Shown piece after piece: positions 15,244-20,936 of a stretch of 20,936 bases of DNA (positions are counted from its first letter, which is position 1; each line of letters begins with the position of its first letter). The notes under the pieces were generated by a model, which saw only the letters and a program-made list of their open reading frames with translations, made no database searches and had not been told where the DNA came from. Source of the DNA: Spirochaetaceae bacterium UBA5556 (GTDB taxonomy: Bacteria > Spirochaetota > Spirochaetia > Treponematales > Rectinemataceae); assembly GCA_002425765.1 (NCBI GenBank), contig DIMW01000016.1, positions 2,618 through 23,553 on the forward strand, written 5' to 3'. The position numbers and the translations under genes were made by a program.

Positions 15244-16218
15244 ATGCAAATTAAGATCCAAGATCAGAATATCTTTAAAAAAGTCATGAAAAAGTACAGC
15301 ACGATTTTGATTTTGTTGATGATGATGCTGATCATGACTATTTTAAATCCAAAGTTCCTTACGACTAACAACCTGATGAATATCCTCCGGCAGCAAACAC
15401 CTATCGCGATAATGGCGTTCGGAGTCAATCTCGCGATCATTTCCGGAGGAATTGATATATCTGTTGGGTCAGTGATTGCGATGGCCGCGGTTATCCTTGC
15501 GAAATTTGCGAAGGTGGATTCGTCGGGCGCGGGCTATCCTTTGATTGTTCCAATAATTGCCAGTCTTCTGGCCGGCGGCGCAGCAGGCTTGATCAATGGT
15601 GTGGTTATCGCCTATGGGAAAGTTCCACCCTTTATTGCAACACTCGGTATGATGTCTGTTGCAAGAGGTGTTGCTCTGATAATTTCCAAAGGGAGGCCTA
15701 TCACCGGCTTTAGTGATGCATTTAACTTTATTGGCGGCGGAACTTTTCTGGGCTTGCCATTTCCAATCTATATACTTTTGGCCTCCTATCTCATTATCTA
15801 TGCTATTTTACATTTGACGAAATTTGGGACTTATATTTTTGCTATCGGAAGTAGCCAAATGGCTGCTGAAGTCTCTGGTGTCAACGTGAAAAAAACTAAA
15901 GTTGTGATATATGTAATCTCTGGCGTTTTTACAGGGATAGCAGCAATAGTTCTCGCTTCACGCACCCTTTCCGGACAACCGGCCGTGGGTGAGGGCTATG
16001 AGATGAATGCAATCACTGCGGCTATCATCGGTGGTACTAGTTTCTCCGGGGGGATCGGTACCGCCTTCGGCACCTTTATCGGCGCACTTATTATGGGCGT
16101 GCTCACAAATGGCATGACCATGTTGCAGATAGAGCCGGCAATGCAGATGGTTGTCAGGGGGTCCGTAATTGTACTTGCGGTATTTGCCGATCAGTATCGC
16201 AATAATTACAAGTCATAA
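15244..16218 (+). CDS. Sugar ABC transporter permease (RbsC-like)
   Basis: The 324-residue membrane protein starts with a short polar head, then a strongly hydrophobic run (about residues 19-36). About eight further hydrophobic segments follow. Family hallmarks include GGIDISVGSVIAMAA, GKVPPFIATLGMM, AIGSSQMAAEVSGVNV (the loop contacting the ATPase) and AIIGGTSFSGGIGT. Only one permease gene is present, so the channel is presumably a homodimer. AAGGGG precedes the ATG. The gene is among the most AT-rich stretches of the island. It should work with the binding protein and ATPase encoded just upstream. Confidence 0.95.
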   Translation: MQIKIQDQNIFKKVMKKYSTILILLMMMLIMTILNPKFLTTNNLMNILRQQTPIAIMAFGVNLAIISGGIDISVGSVIAMAAVILAKFAKVDSSGAGYPLIVPIIASLLAGGAAGLINGVVIAYGKVPPFIATLGMMSVARGVALIISKGRPITGFSDAFNFIGGGTFLGLPFPIYILLASYLIIYAILHLTKFGTYIFAIGSSQMAAEVSGVNVKKTKVVIYVISGVFTGIAAIVLASRTLSGQPAVGEGYEMNAITAAIIGGTSFSGGIGTAFGTFIGALIMGVLTNGMTMLQIEPAMQMVVRGSVIVLAVFADQYRNNYKS

Positions 16219-16240
16219 ATTATAGGGCAAAGGAGTAGTT

Positions 16241-17020
16241 ATGCGGCTAGAAAATAAGGTAGCAATCGTCACAGGTGGAGGAGGAAGTATCGGCAGAGAA
16301 ATAGCCCTAGAACTCGCTCGTGAGGGAGCCATTGTGACGGTGGTGGACTTAGATCAAGCAAAGGCAGAAAGTACATTGAAGATGATTAAGACTTCGGGAG
16401 GTAGAGGGAAGGCGTTCACAGTCAATGTTACCAGCAAGCAAGAAACAATCAGGATGGCCGATTTAGTCAATAAGGAATTTAAATCAATAGATATTTTAGT
16501 GAACTGCGCCGGTACCGACATTAAAGGATCGATTATAGATTTGCCTGAGAGCACCTGGGATTTTCTTATGAGCCTTAATTTGAAGGGTGTTTTCCTCTGT
16601 ACCCAGGCTGTCGTGGGCGCAATGGTAACCAAACGATCTGGACGTATCATCAATATCTCATCGATAGCTGGCAAGACTGGAGAACCATTCACAAGTCCAT
16701 ATTGCGCAACCAAATTTGGGGTTATTGGCTTTACGCAGTCGGTTGCCATGGAACTTGGTAAGGATGGGATCACGGTAAATGCGGTATGTCCCGGGCCAGT
16801 TGAGAGCGAGCTAATTAAAGCGAGCATCGAGCAGTCGGCGAAGCTGAATAACAAGACGTATGAACAGGAACTATATGACAAGTTCTTGTCTTCAACTCCA
16901 ATGGGAAGAATGGCTAAACCTGGAGATATCGCAAAGGCTGTGGTCTTTTTGGCATCTGATGATGCGGCATTCATAACTGGGAGCACTATAAACGTCTCTG
17001 GAGGAAAAGAAGTCCATTAA
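16241..17020 (+). CDS. SDR-family NAD-dependent dehydrogenase
   Basis: The 259-residue classical short-chain dehydrogenase has the cofactor loop TGGGGSIG (11-18), Asp36 at the end of strand 2 (pointing to NAD over NADP), NCAG (88-91), Asn113, catalytic Ser141 and the YCATK pair Tyr154/Lys158. GGAG lies before the ATG, and the gene ends the catabolic/transport operon. The canonical inositol 2-dehydrogenase IolG is missing from the cluster. This enzyme could therefore oxidise the incoming polyol to the inosose, or alternatively act on a 5-keto-gluconate or tagaturonate intermediate. Substrate cannot be told from sequence by eye. Confidence 0.9.
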   Translation: MRLENKVAIVTGGGGSIGREIALELAREGAIVTVVDLDQAKAESTLKMIKTSGGRGKAFTVNVTSKQETIRMADLVNKEFKSIDILVNCAGTDIKGSIIDLPESTWDFLMSLNLKGVFLCTQAVVGAMVTKRSGRIINISSIAGKTGEPFTSPYCATKFGVIGFTQSVAMELGKDGITVNAVCPGPVESELIKASIEQSAKLNNKTYEQELYDKFLSSTPMGRMAKPGDIAKAVVFLASDDAAFITGSTINVSGGKEVH

Positions 17021-17123
17021 CATGGGAATCCGCGACATTATTTATATGCTGCTGTATTTACTCTGCTAGGATACCTTGGCTCTTGCCAGGATGACTTAAC
17101 AACTTACGGAGATTAGGAATATA

Positions 17124-17831
17124 TCATTTAAGTAAGCTGTCAATATTCCTTATATGAGTCCTAAACATTTCTGAAGTACAGTAGTAGTCACCTTCTTTGA
17201 TGGCATCTATTAGTTTTTGATGATCTTCGACAACAGAATCCAATGTAGAAATCTGGCTCTGTGCAATAGCCTTTTCTTCCTCCATAAAGGCTTTCATTGT
17301 GGCATAAAGATTGTCAAATACTTCGTTGTTGCAGACCTGAATTATGTGTTTATGAAAATTGTAATCTGCATCGATTCTTTTTTGATAGTCCTGCTCTTTT
17401 ATAGCCTCAGCCATATTAGTTACTTCTGCTTCAAGTTTTTGAATTGTTTCGTCTATGAGTATTTTGTTATTTCTATGATACAACATAAGATACCAAAGCC
17501 CCTGGTGTTCTAAAACCATGCGTAATTCAATCAGATCTTTAAAGTCCTTTTTCCCTAACAGCATAGACCACAAGAGTGCTTCTGAAGAGATGTGAGAACT
17601 TTCACAGATAAATGTACCTTTAGGATTTCGTAGCTCAACTACACCTAAAAATTGGAAAATTTTTAAAGCCTCTCGAATGGAAGAACGTCCTACTCCGAAC
17701 ATTTCCGCCAGTTCATATTCATTGGGTATTTTATCATTTGGTTGTAATTTACCTGTTGAAATCATATTTTTAATTTCTTCCATTACCTGAAAAACGACGG
17801 TTTTTTGTTTGATTGGCATCCTATTTTTCAT
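17124..17831 (-). CDS. FadR-family (GntR) transcriptional regulator, operon 2
   Basis: I chose the ATG at 17831 (235 residues, starting MKNRMPIKQKT) over the in-frame ATG at 17912. The shorter start matches the related regulator at 1184-1918, and AGGAG lies 11 nt ahead. The winged helix has recognition segment FGVGRSSIREALK. The FCD domain has ADYNFH, EDHQKL and RTHIRNI as likely ligand/metal positions. It aligns along its whole length with the operon 1 regulator, so the two are paralogues, although this gene is much more AT-rich. It converges on the SDR gene and probably represses operon 2, with an inositol-derived acid or keto acid as a plausible but unproven effector. Confidence 0.9.
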   Translation of the reverse strand: MKNRMPIKQKTVVFQVMEEIKNMISTGKLQPNDKIPNEYELAEMFGVGRSSIREALKIFQFLGVVELRNPKGTFICESSHISSEALLWSMLLGKKDFKDLIELRMVLEHQGLWYLMLYHRNNKILIDETIQKLEAEVTNMAEAIKEQDYQKRIDADYNFHKHIIQVCNNEVFDNLYATMKAFMEEEKAIAQSQISTLDSVVEDHQKLIDAIKEGDYYCTSEMFRTHIRNIDSLLK

Positions 17832-17928
17832 TTTAATGACTTCTCCTAATATTTCGAGAGGCTTATATAAAAATAAACCAGTGACCGAATTTTGATGGAA
17901 CGCCCAAACCAATGGTATATAATGCCAG

Positions 17929-17938
17929 TTGTCTAGAC
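17929..17938. promoter_or_regulatory. Palindrome upstream of the second regulator, possible operator
   Basis: TTGTCTAGAC contains the perfect 8-bp palindrome GTCTAGAC. Its TGTC/GAC half-sites resemble those of the 1965-1979 palindrome. It lies about 100 bp upstream of the regulator ATG. Short, so a chance occurrence is possible. Confidence 0.35.
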
Positions 17939-18059
17939 GCCTTCTATATAAATATAAAGAAAGATTCAGTGAGACCTAAGAAGTATAGCCGAAATCCTAT
18001 GTGGGATGCAAATACTCACATCCCCTTATGCAGAAAGAATCGTATAGTACCTCTTACGA

Positions 18060-18098
18060 GGTTCAGTGCCCCATGGCACTCTGAAGAACCCACTGAAC
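18060..18098. repeat. Nested, mutually exclusive inverted repeats
   Basis: GTTCAGTG (18061-18068) pairs with CACTGAAC (18091-18098). AGTGCC (18065-18070) pairs with GGCACT (18075-18080) and GGTTC (18060-18064) with GAACC (18086-18090). The first pairing excludes the other two. The run is followed by AAAAAA, not T, so it is not a plus-strand terminator. Confidence 0.55.
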
Positions 18099-18161
18099 AA
18101 AAAATAGGGATGAACAATTTCTGGCCCGATAAAATACTGCGGCGGGCGAGCGCTAGAGGAT

Positions 18162-19202
18162 TCAGAACGTCGTAATGACGTTGATTCCCATCCCCGGGAA
18201 CTGGCCCATCTTCTGCAGAAAGTCGACGCCCTGCGCGAGAGAGAGGCGTCCGGTGACGAGGCGCTCGGGATGCAGCCTGCCGGAGGCGACCATGCCCAGG
18301 AGCACGCCGTAACGGTGCGCCTGGATGCCGTGGCTGCCGTAGATTTCCAGTTCCCGGGCCACCACAAGGTCCATGGGCACTTCCGGATGGCGCTGGTCGG
18401 CGAGCATGAGGCCCACCTGTACGTGCCGTCCGCGCTTGGCCAGGCAGGCGATGGAGTTGAAGCATGTCTGGCGGCTGCCGAGTGCGTCCATGGAAACTTG
18501 GGCGCCTCCGTCAGTGGCGTCACGGATGGCGGATATGACGTCGGGGACCTCGCGGGCGTTGATGACAATGTCCGCTCCGAACTGCCGCGCCATGGCCAAC
18601 TTGTCGTCCTGGATGTCCACCGCGATGATTCTCGCGCCCATCGACGCGGCGATCATGATGGCGGAAAGCCCGACTCCCCCGCAGCCATGTACCGCCACCC
18701 ATTCGCCCGCCCGGACTTTCGCCTGGGCCTCCAGGGCGCGGAAGGCTGTCGCGAAGCGACAGCCAAGGCTCGCGGCGGTCACGGAATCCATTGTATCGGG
18801 AAGCCGCACGAGGTTCATGTCCGCGTAGTGGATGGCCACGAATTCGGCAAAAGACCCCCAGTGGGTGAATCCAGGCTGGAACTGGTTGTCGCATACCTGC
18901 TGGTTGCCGGTGAGACAGGGTTCACAGTGGCCGCACCCGGCCACAAAAGGCATGGTCACCCTGTCGTCACGTTTCCAGTTTCGTATGTTTTTGCCTACCT
19001 CGACGATCGTTCCGGCCAGCTCGTGCCCGGGCACATGGGGAAGCCTGATGTCCGGGTCGTGTCCCTGCCAGCCATGCCAGTCGCTTCTGCAGATGCCCGT
19101 GGCGTCCACGGACAGGACGACGCCGTCATCGGGAACTTCGGGATCGGGGACTTCCGAAATGGACAGAGGAGTACGGAATTGGGTAAACACAGCGGCTTTC
19201 AT
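18162..19202 (-). CDS. Zinc-dependent alcohol dehydrogenase (MDR family)
   Basis: The 346-residue protein has the catalytic zinc motif GICRSDWHGW (Cys37), GHE (about 60-62), and structural zinc cysteines in CGHCEPCLTGNQQVC. The NAD-binding loop is GCGGVGLSAI. It belongs to the zinc alcohol dehydrogenase group, with a broad alcohol or aldehyde substrate range. AGGA lies 7 nt ahead of the ATG. The gene is GC-rich, unlike the island, and follows the macro-domain gene by 32 bp on the same strand. It is therefore more likely part of the HTH-receiver/macro operon than of the inositol operon. It is not a close copy of the iolM-like gene. Substrate unknown. Confidence 0.9.
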   Translation of the reverse strand: MKAAVFTQFRTPLSISEVPDPEVPDDGVVLSVDATGICRSDWHGWQGHDPDIRLPHVPGHELAGTIVEVGKNIRNWKRDDRVTMPFVAGCGHCEPCLTGNQQVCDNQFQPGFTHWGSFAEFVAIHYADMNLVRLPDTMDSVTAASLGCRFATAFRALEAQAKVRAGEWVAVHGCGGVGLSAIMIAASMGARIIAVDIQDDKLAMARQFGADIVINAREVPDVISAIRDATDGGAQVSMDALGSRQTCFNSIACLAKRGRHVQVGLMLADQRHPEVPMDLVVARELEIYGSHGIQAHRYGVLLGMVASGRLHPERLVTGRLSLAQGVDFLQKMGQFPGMGINVITTF

Positions 19203-19234
19203 GGCATATCCTTTTTGCTCGGCCTCCCGGCCTC

Positions 19235-19828
19235 TTATGAGAGCTGATTGGTTTTCAGAAACAGCCGCGCATCCTCATCCGAGAAGAACACGAACCAGAC
19301 GGTGCGCGGGCAGGAGGTGCCTGGAGTAGATGGGGAGGGCCCGCATGGCGGCTTGAGCGCGCTTTCGAGGAAGTCCCGAACGGTCCGCCAGGCGATTTTT
19401 GCGGCGCGCTCCCGCGGGAACCCGTAGACGCCGGTCGAGATCGCGGGAAACGCGATCGATTCGAGGCCTTCGCGCGCGGCGAGCGCGAGCGATTCGCGGT
19501 AGCAGGAGGCGAGGGTTTCGTCTTCGTGGTGAGTGCCGCCGCGCCAGATCGGTCCGACCGTGTGGATGATGCGCTTCGCGGGCAGGCGTCCCGCGGTGGT
19601 GGCGACGGCCTGTCCGGCCGGAAGACCATCGGGCAGAGGCCCGCGGCGCAGAGCTCTGCATTCGGCGAGGATTTCGGGCCCGCCCGCGCGGTGAATCGCG
19701 CCGTCGACACCGCCGCCTCCCAGAAGACTTGAGTTCGCCGCGTTGACGATGGCGTCGCAGGCGAGGGTCGTGATGTCGCCGACACTCACGATGCAGCGGC
19801 CGTCAGGCGAGCGGTACAGCTCTTTCAT
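19235..19828 (-). CDS. Macro-domain protein (probable O-acetyl-ADP-ribose deacetylase, YmdB-like)
   Basis: The 197-residue single macro domain has VGDIT (16-20), IVNAANSSLLGGGGVDGAIH (27-46), which forms the ADP-ribose pocket with the NAAN pair, the IIHTVGP strand and the GVYGFP loop. Members hydrolyse O-acetyl-ADP-ribose or remove ADP-ribose from proteins or nucleic acids. The C-terminal part contains a proline/serine-rich insert before RTVWFVFFSDEDARLFL, which otherwise looks like the normal last strand and helix. The start is 3 nt past the upstream stop, with an AAGG ribosome site overlapping that stop, so translation is coupled. No toxin partner such as DarT is visible beside it. Confidence 0.92.
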   Translation of the reverse strand: MKELYRSPDGRCIVSVGDITTLACDAIVNAANSSLLGGGGVDGAIHRAGGPEILAECRALRRGPLPDGLPAGQAVATTAGRLPAKRIIHTVGPIWRGGTHHEDETLASCYRESLALAAREGLESIAFPAISTGVYGFPRERAAKIAWRTVRDFLESALKPPCGPSPSTPGTSCPRTVWFVFFSDEDARLFLKTNQLS

Positions 19829-19831
19829 GGT

Positions 19832-20464
19832 TCAGCCTTCGTCCTCGTCCCGGGGATTTTTGTGTTTTTCAAGCAGCTCCCTGATTTTCGCGATGAGGGC
19901 GTCGAAGTTGAGCGGCTTTGCGAAAAACGCGTCGGCGCCAGCCTCCATCATCTGGGGTTGAGCCTCTTCCTCCGCGATGCCGGTCATCGAGATGACCGCC
20001 GGCTGGCCGAAGGATTCGTCCGAACGGATCTTTTTGCAAAGCGAGACGCCGTCGACGCCCGGCAGATTCAAGTCCAGCAGTACGATGGCGGGGTGTCGCT
20101 CGGCGATAATTCTGCCTGCCTCGAATCCATCGAAAGCCTGGGCGACGCGCAGTTCCTCGATTTTTCGTTCGAGCAGCCGTTTGAGGATAGTGTTGAGATC
20201 CTTGTCGTCATCGACGATGAGCGCGAGGCCGGGATCGACGGGCATGGTGAGGTCGTCGCGCAGTTCGTCGGGGACGCGCATGTTCCTTTCTTTCAGAAAC
20301 GAGACGAGATCTTCGGAGTACACCCGGTATTGTCCGCCAGGCGTGCTGAAAGCTTTCAGATGTCCTCCGCGTATCCAGTTGATCGCGGTCTGGTTGACGA
20401 CGCCGCAGAGCCTGGCGACCTCGAGGGCTGAAAATGTGCGAACTTTATTACTGAATTTGGCCAT
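19832..20464 (-). CDS. Response regulator with N-terminal excisionase/MerR-type HTH
   Basis: In this 210-residue protein, residues 9-58 form a helix-turn-helix (FSALEVARLCGVVNQTAINW, then a GGHLKAFSTPGGQYRVY wing) of the excisionase/MerR type. A receiver domain spans about 80-200, with acidic pocket Asp85-Asp86, phospho-acceptor Asp131 (LLDLNLPG), Thr161 and Lys183 (FAKP). All phosphorylation-site residues are intact. The order HTH-then-receiver is the reverse of most response regulators. AGAGG precedes the ATG. No histidine kinase gene is in the window, so the partner is elsewhere. The acidic tail (RDEDEG) ends just ahead of the macro gene. Confidence 0.92.
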   Translation of the reverse strand: MAKFSNKVRTFSALEVARLCGVVNQTAINWIRGGHLKAFSTPGGQYRVYSEDLVSFLKERNMRVPDELRDDLTMPVDPGLALIVDDDKDLNTILKRLLERKIEELRVAQAFDGFEAGRIIAERHPAIVLLDLNLPGVDGVSLCKKIRSDESFGQPAVISMTGIAEEEAQPQMMEAGADAFFAKPLNFDALIAKIRELLEKHKNPRDEDEG

Positions 20465-20605
20465 TGGATGCCTCTAAATAGCAGATATTTTTGTGTGAGT
20501 CTGACGGTACACCATAAGAATATTTTATATAGATAGAAAAAGCCAGAGGAAAAATCACCCATGCGGCCGCCGGCGCCGAAGTTCTTGCAATTTTCCGCGA
20601 CTTCC

Positions 20606-20617
20606 CGTAACGTTACG
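20606..20617. promoter_or_regulatory. Perfect 12-bp palindrome before tex
   Basis: CGTAACGTTACG is self-complementary and lies 6 nt before the tex ATG at 20624, in the divergent region shared with the HTH-receiver gene. It could be a binding site for that regulator or another factor; no direct evidence. Confidence 0.4.
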
Positions 20618-20623
20618 CTCATT

Positions 20624-20936
20624 ATGGATTCGACAACCACCTTTGATGCGGGAACAATAGAAGCGCTTTCGGTCGACGAGCTCGCGATCGCGCAGAAAAT
20701 AGCCGGAGAGCTCGGAGTCAGGCTCTCGCAGGTGCAGGCCGTCTTAAGCCTGTCGGCCGAAGGCTGCACGGTTCCCTTTATCAGCCGCTACCGAAAGGAG
20801 CGCACCGGCAACCTCGACGAGGTTCAGGTCCGCGACTGCATTCAGAAATTCGAGAGCAACAGGAATCTCGAGGAACGCCGGCTCGAGGTGCTCAAGGGCG
20901 TGTCCGCGCAGGGCAAGCTCGACGCCTTTCTCTACG
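20624..20936 (+). CDS. tex: Tex-family RNA-binding transcription accessory protein, N-terminal part
   Basis: The frame is open from the ATG at 20624 to the window edge (104 codons of a protein usually over 700). Recognisable Tex N-terminal segments are IAQKIAGELGV, EGCTVPFISRYRKERTGNLDEVQVRD and NLEERRLEVLKGVSAQGKL. Tex is a conserved cytoplasmic protein with an N-terminal helical region and a C-terminal S1 domain, involved in transcription-linked functions. The start is uncertain. An in-frame ATG at 20561 has a better ribosome site (AGAGGA about 10 nt ahead) and would add 21 residues with no family look. I kept 20624 because the palindrome at 20606-20617 would otherwise be coding. Confidence 0.85.
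   Translation, partial: MDSTTTFDAGTIEALSVDELAIAQKIAGELGVRLSQVQAVLSLSAEGCTVPFISRYRKERTGNLDEVQVRDCIQKFESNRNLEERRLEVLKGVSAQGKLDAFLY

Larger units (their letters stand above)
9231..18130. other. AT-rich metabolic island between GC-rich flanks
   Basis: Base composition drops sharply after tkt and rises again before the dehydrogenase at 18162. Flanking genes are about 60% GC by eye. iolN, iolO, the permease and the second regulator are about 35-45%, while the 3' half of iolM and the binding-protein gene are over 50%. The island carries a self-contained catabolic operon with transporter and regulator. I saw no integrase, transposase or flanking direct repeats, so the mechanism of entry is unknown. 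Boundaries are approximate. Confidence 0.6.
17832..18161. other. Non-coding junction at the right end of the island
   Basis: I find no convincing gene here. An 87-codon open frame (17912-18175, plus) has no recognisable domain or ribosome site and overlaps the dehydrogenase end. The stretch holds the leader of the regulator, a GTCTAGAC palindrome (17931-17938), a possible rightward promoter (TTGATG 17892-17897, 18 nt, TATATA 17916-17921), a GGGATG/CATCCC inverted repeat (18003-18024) and nested repeats at 18060-18098. Composition changes to GC-rich at about 18130. Confidence 0.6.

Noticed and set aside
17038..17100. Terminator between the SDR gene and the convergent regulator
   Set aside because: Only a short imperfect stem (TTGGC-tctt-GCCAG) without a T-run on either side. 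Not enough to call.
9231..18161. Direct repeats or att sites flanking the AT-rich island
   Set aside because: I compared both edges by eye and found no shared repeat longer than chance, and no integrase or transposase.
17912..18175. 87-codon plus-strand open frame at the island's right end
   Set aside because: No ribosome site, no recognised domain, spans the composition change and overlaps the end of the dehydrogenase gene.
18270..19247. 325-codon plus-strand open frame opposite the alcohol dehydrogenase
   Set aside because: Shadow of a gene with intact zinc and NAD motifs.
1..20936. CRISPR array or retron-like element
   Set aside because: No regularly spaced repeats and no Cas or reverse-transcriptase motifs were seen on either strand.

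Overview
The window looks like the chromosome of a GC-rich anaerobic or fermentative bacterium. A Spirochaetota member is my best guess, but only a weak one: it rests on the style of the Tex N-terminus, the excisionase-type HTH/receiver protein and the archaeal-type GAPDH/PGK pair. It is not established by any marker gene here. About 1-9240 and 18130-20936 are GC-rich (roughly 60% by eye). About 9240-18130 is clearly AT-richer and mosaic, and looks like an inserted metabolic island.

Left end (1-1183): the N-terminal third of a helicase-type restriction enzyme runs off the left edge on the minus strand. Upstream of it lie two stem-loops and a tRNA-Gly(CCC) with a good promoter of its own.

Operon 1 (1184-9345): a FadR-type GntR regulator on the minus strand faces a plus-strand run of type II (archaeal-type) GAPDH, archaeal-type phosphoglycerate kinase, malic enzyme, a LarA-family nickel hydroxyacid racemase and transketolase. 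It ends at a near-perfect terminator hairpin. The divergent intergenic region holds a perfect 15-bp palindrome, TAATGTCAGACATTA, a likely operator. The GAPDH and PGK both depart from their families in substrate-binding motifs, so this may be a dedicated side pathway rather than housekeeping glycolysis.

Operon 2 (9349-17831, AT-rich): a strong promoter leads into genes matching the Thermotoga-type inositol pathway: iolN-like hydrolase, iolO-like epimerase and iolM-like zinc dehydrogenase. These are followed by a ribose/inositol-type ABC importer (binding protein, double ATPase, permease) and an SDR dehydrogenase. A second FadR-type regulator, closely related to the first, lies convergent at the end. 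The usual first enzyme, IolG (Gfo/Idh/MocA family), is absent, and the SDR is a candidate substitute. Proposed logic: import of an inositol-like polyol, two oxidations, ring hydrolysis to 5-keto-L-gluconate, then epimerisation to D-tagaturonate.

Right end (17832-20936): a 330-bp non-coding junction with nested inverted repeats, then a minus-strand operon of HTH-receiver regulator, macro-domain protein and zinc alcohol dehydrogenase. Divergent from it is the start of tex, cut by the right edge. All functional assignments come from motif recognition by eye; no search was run.
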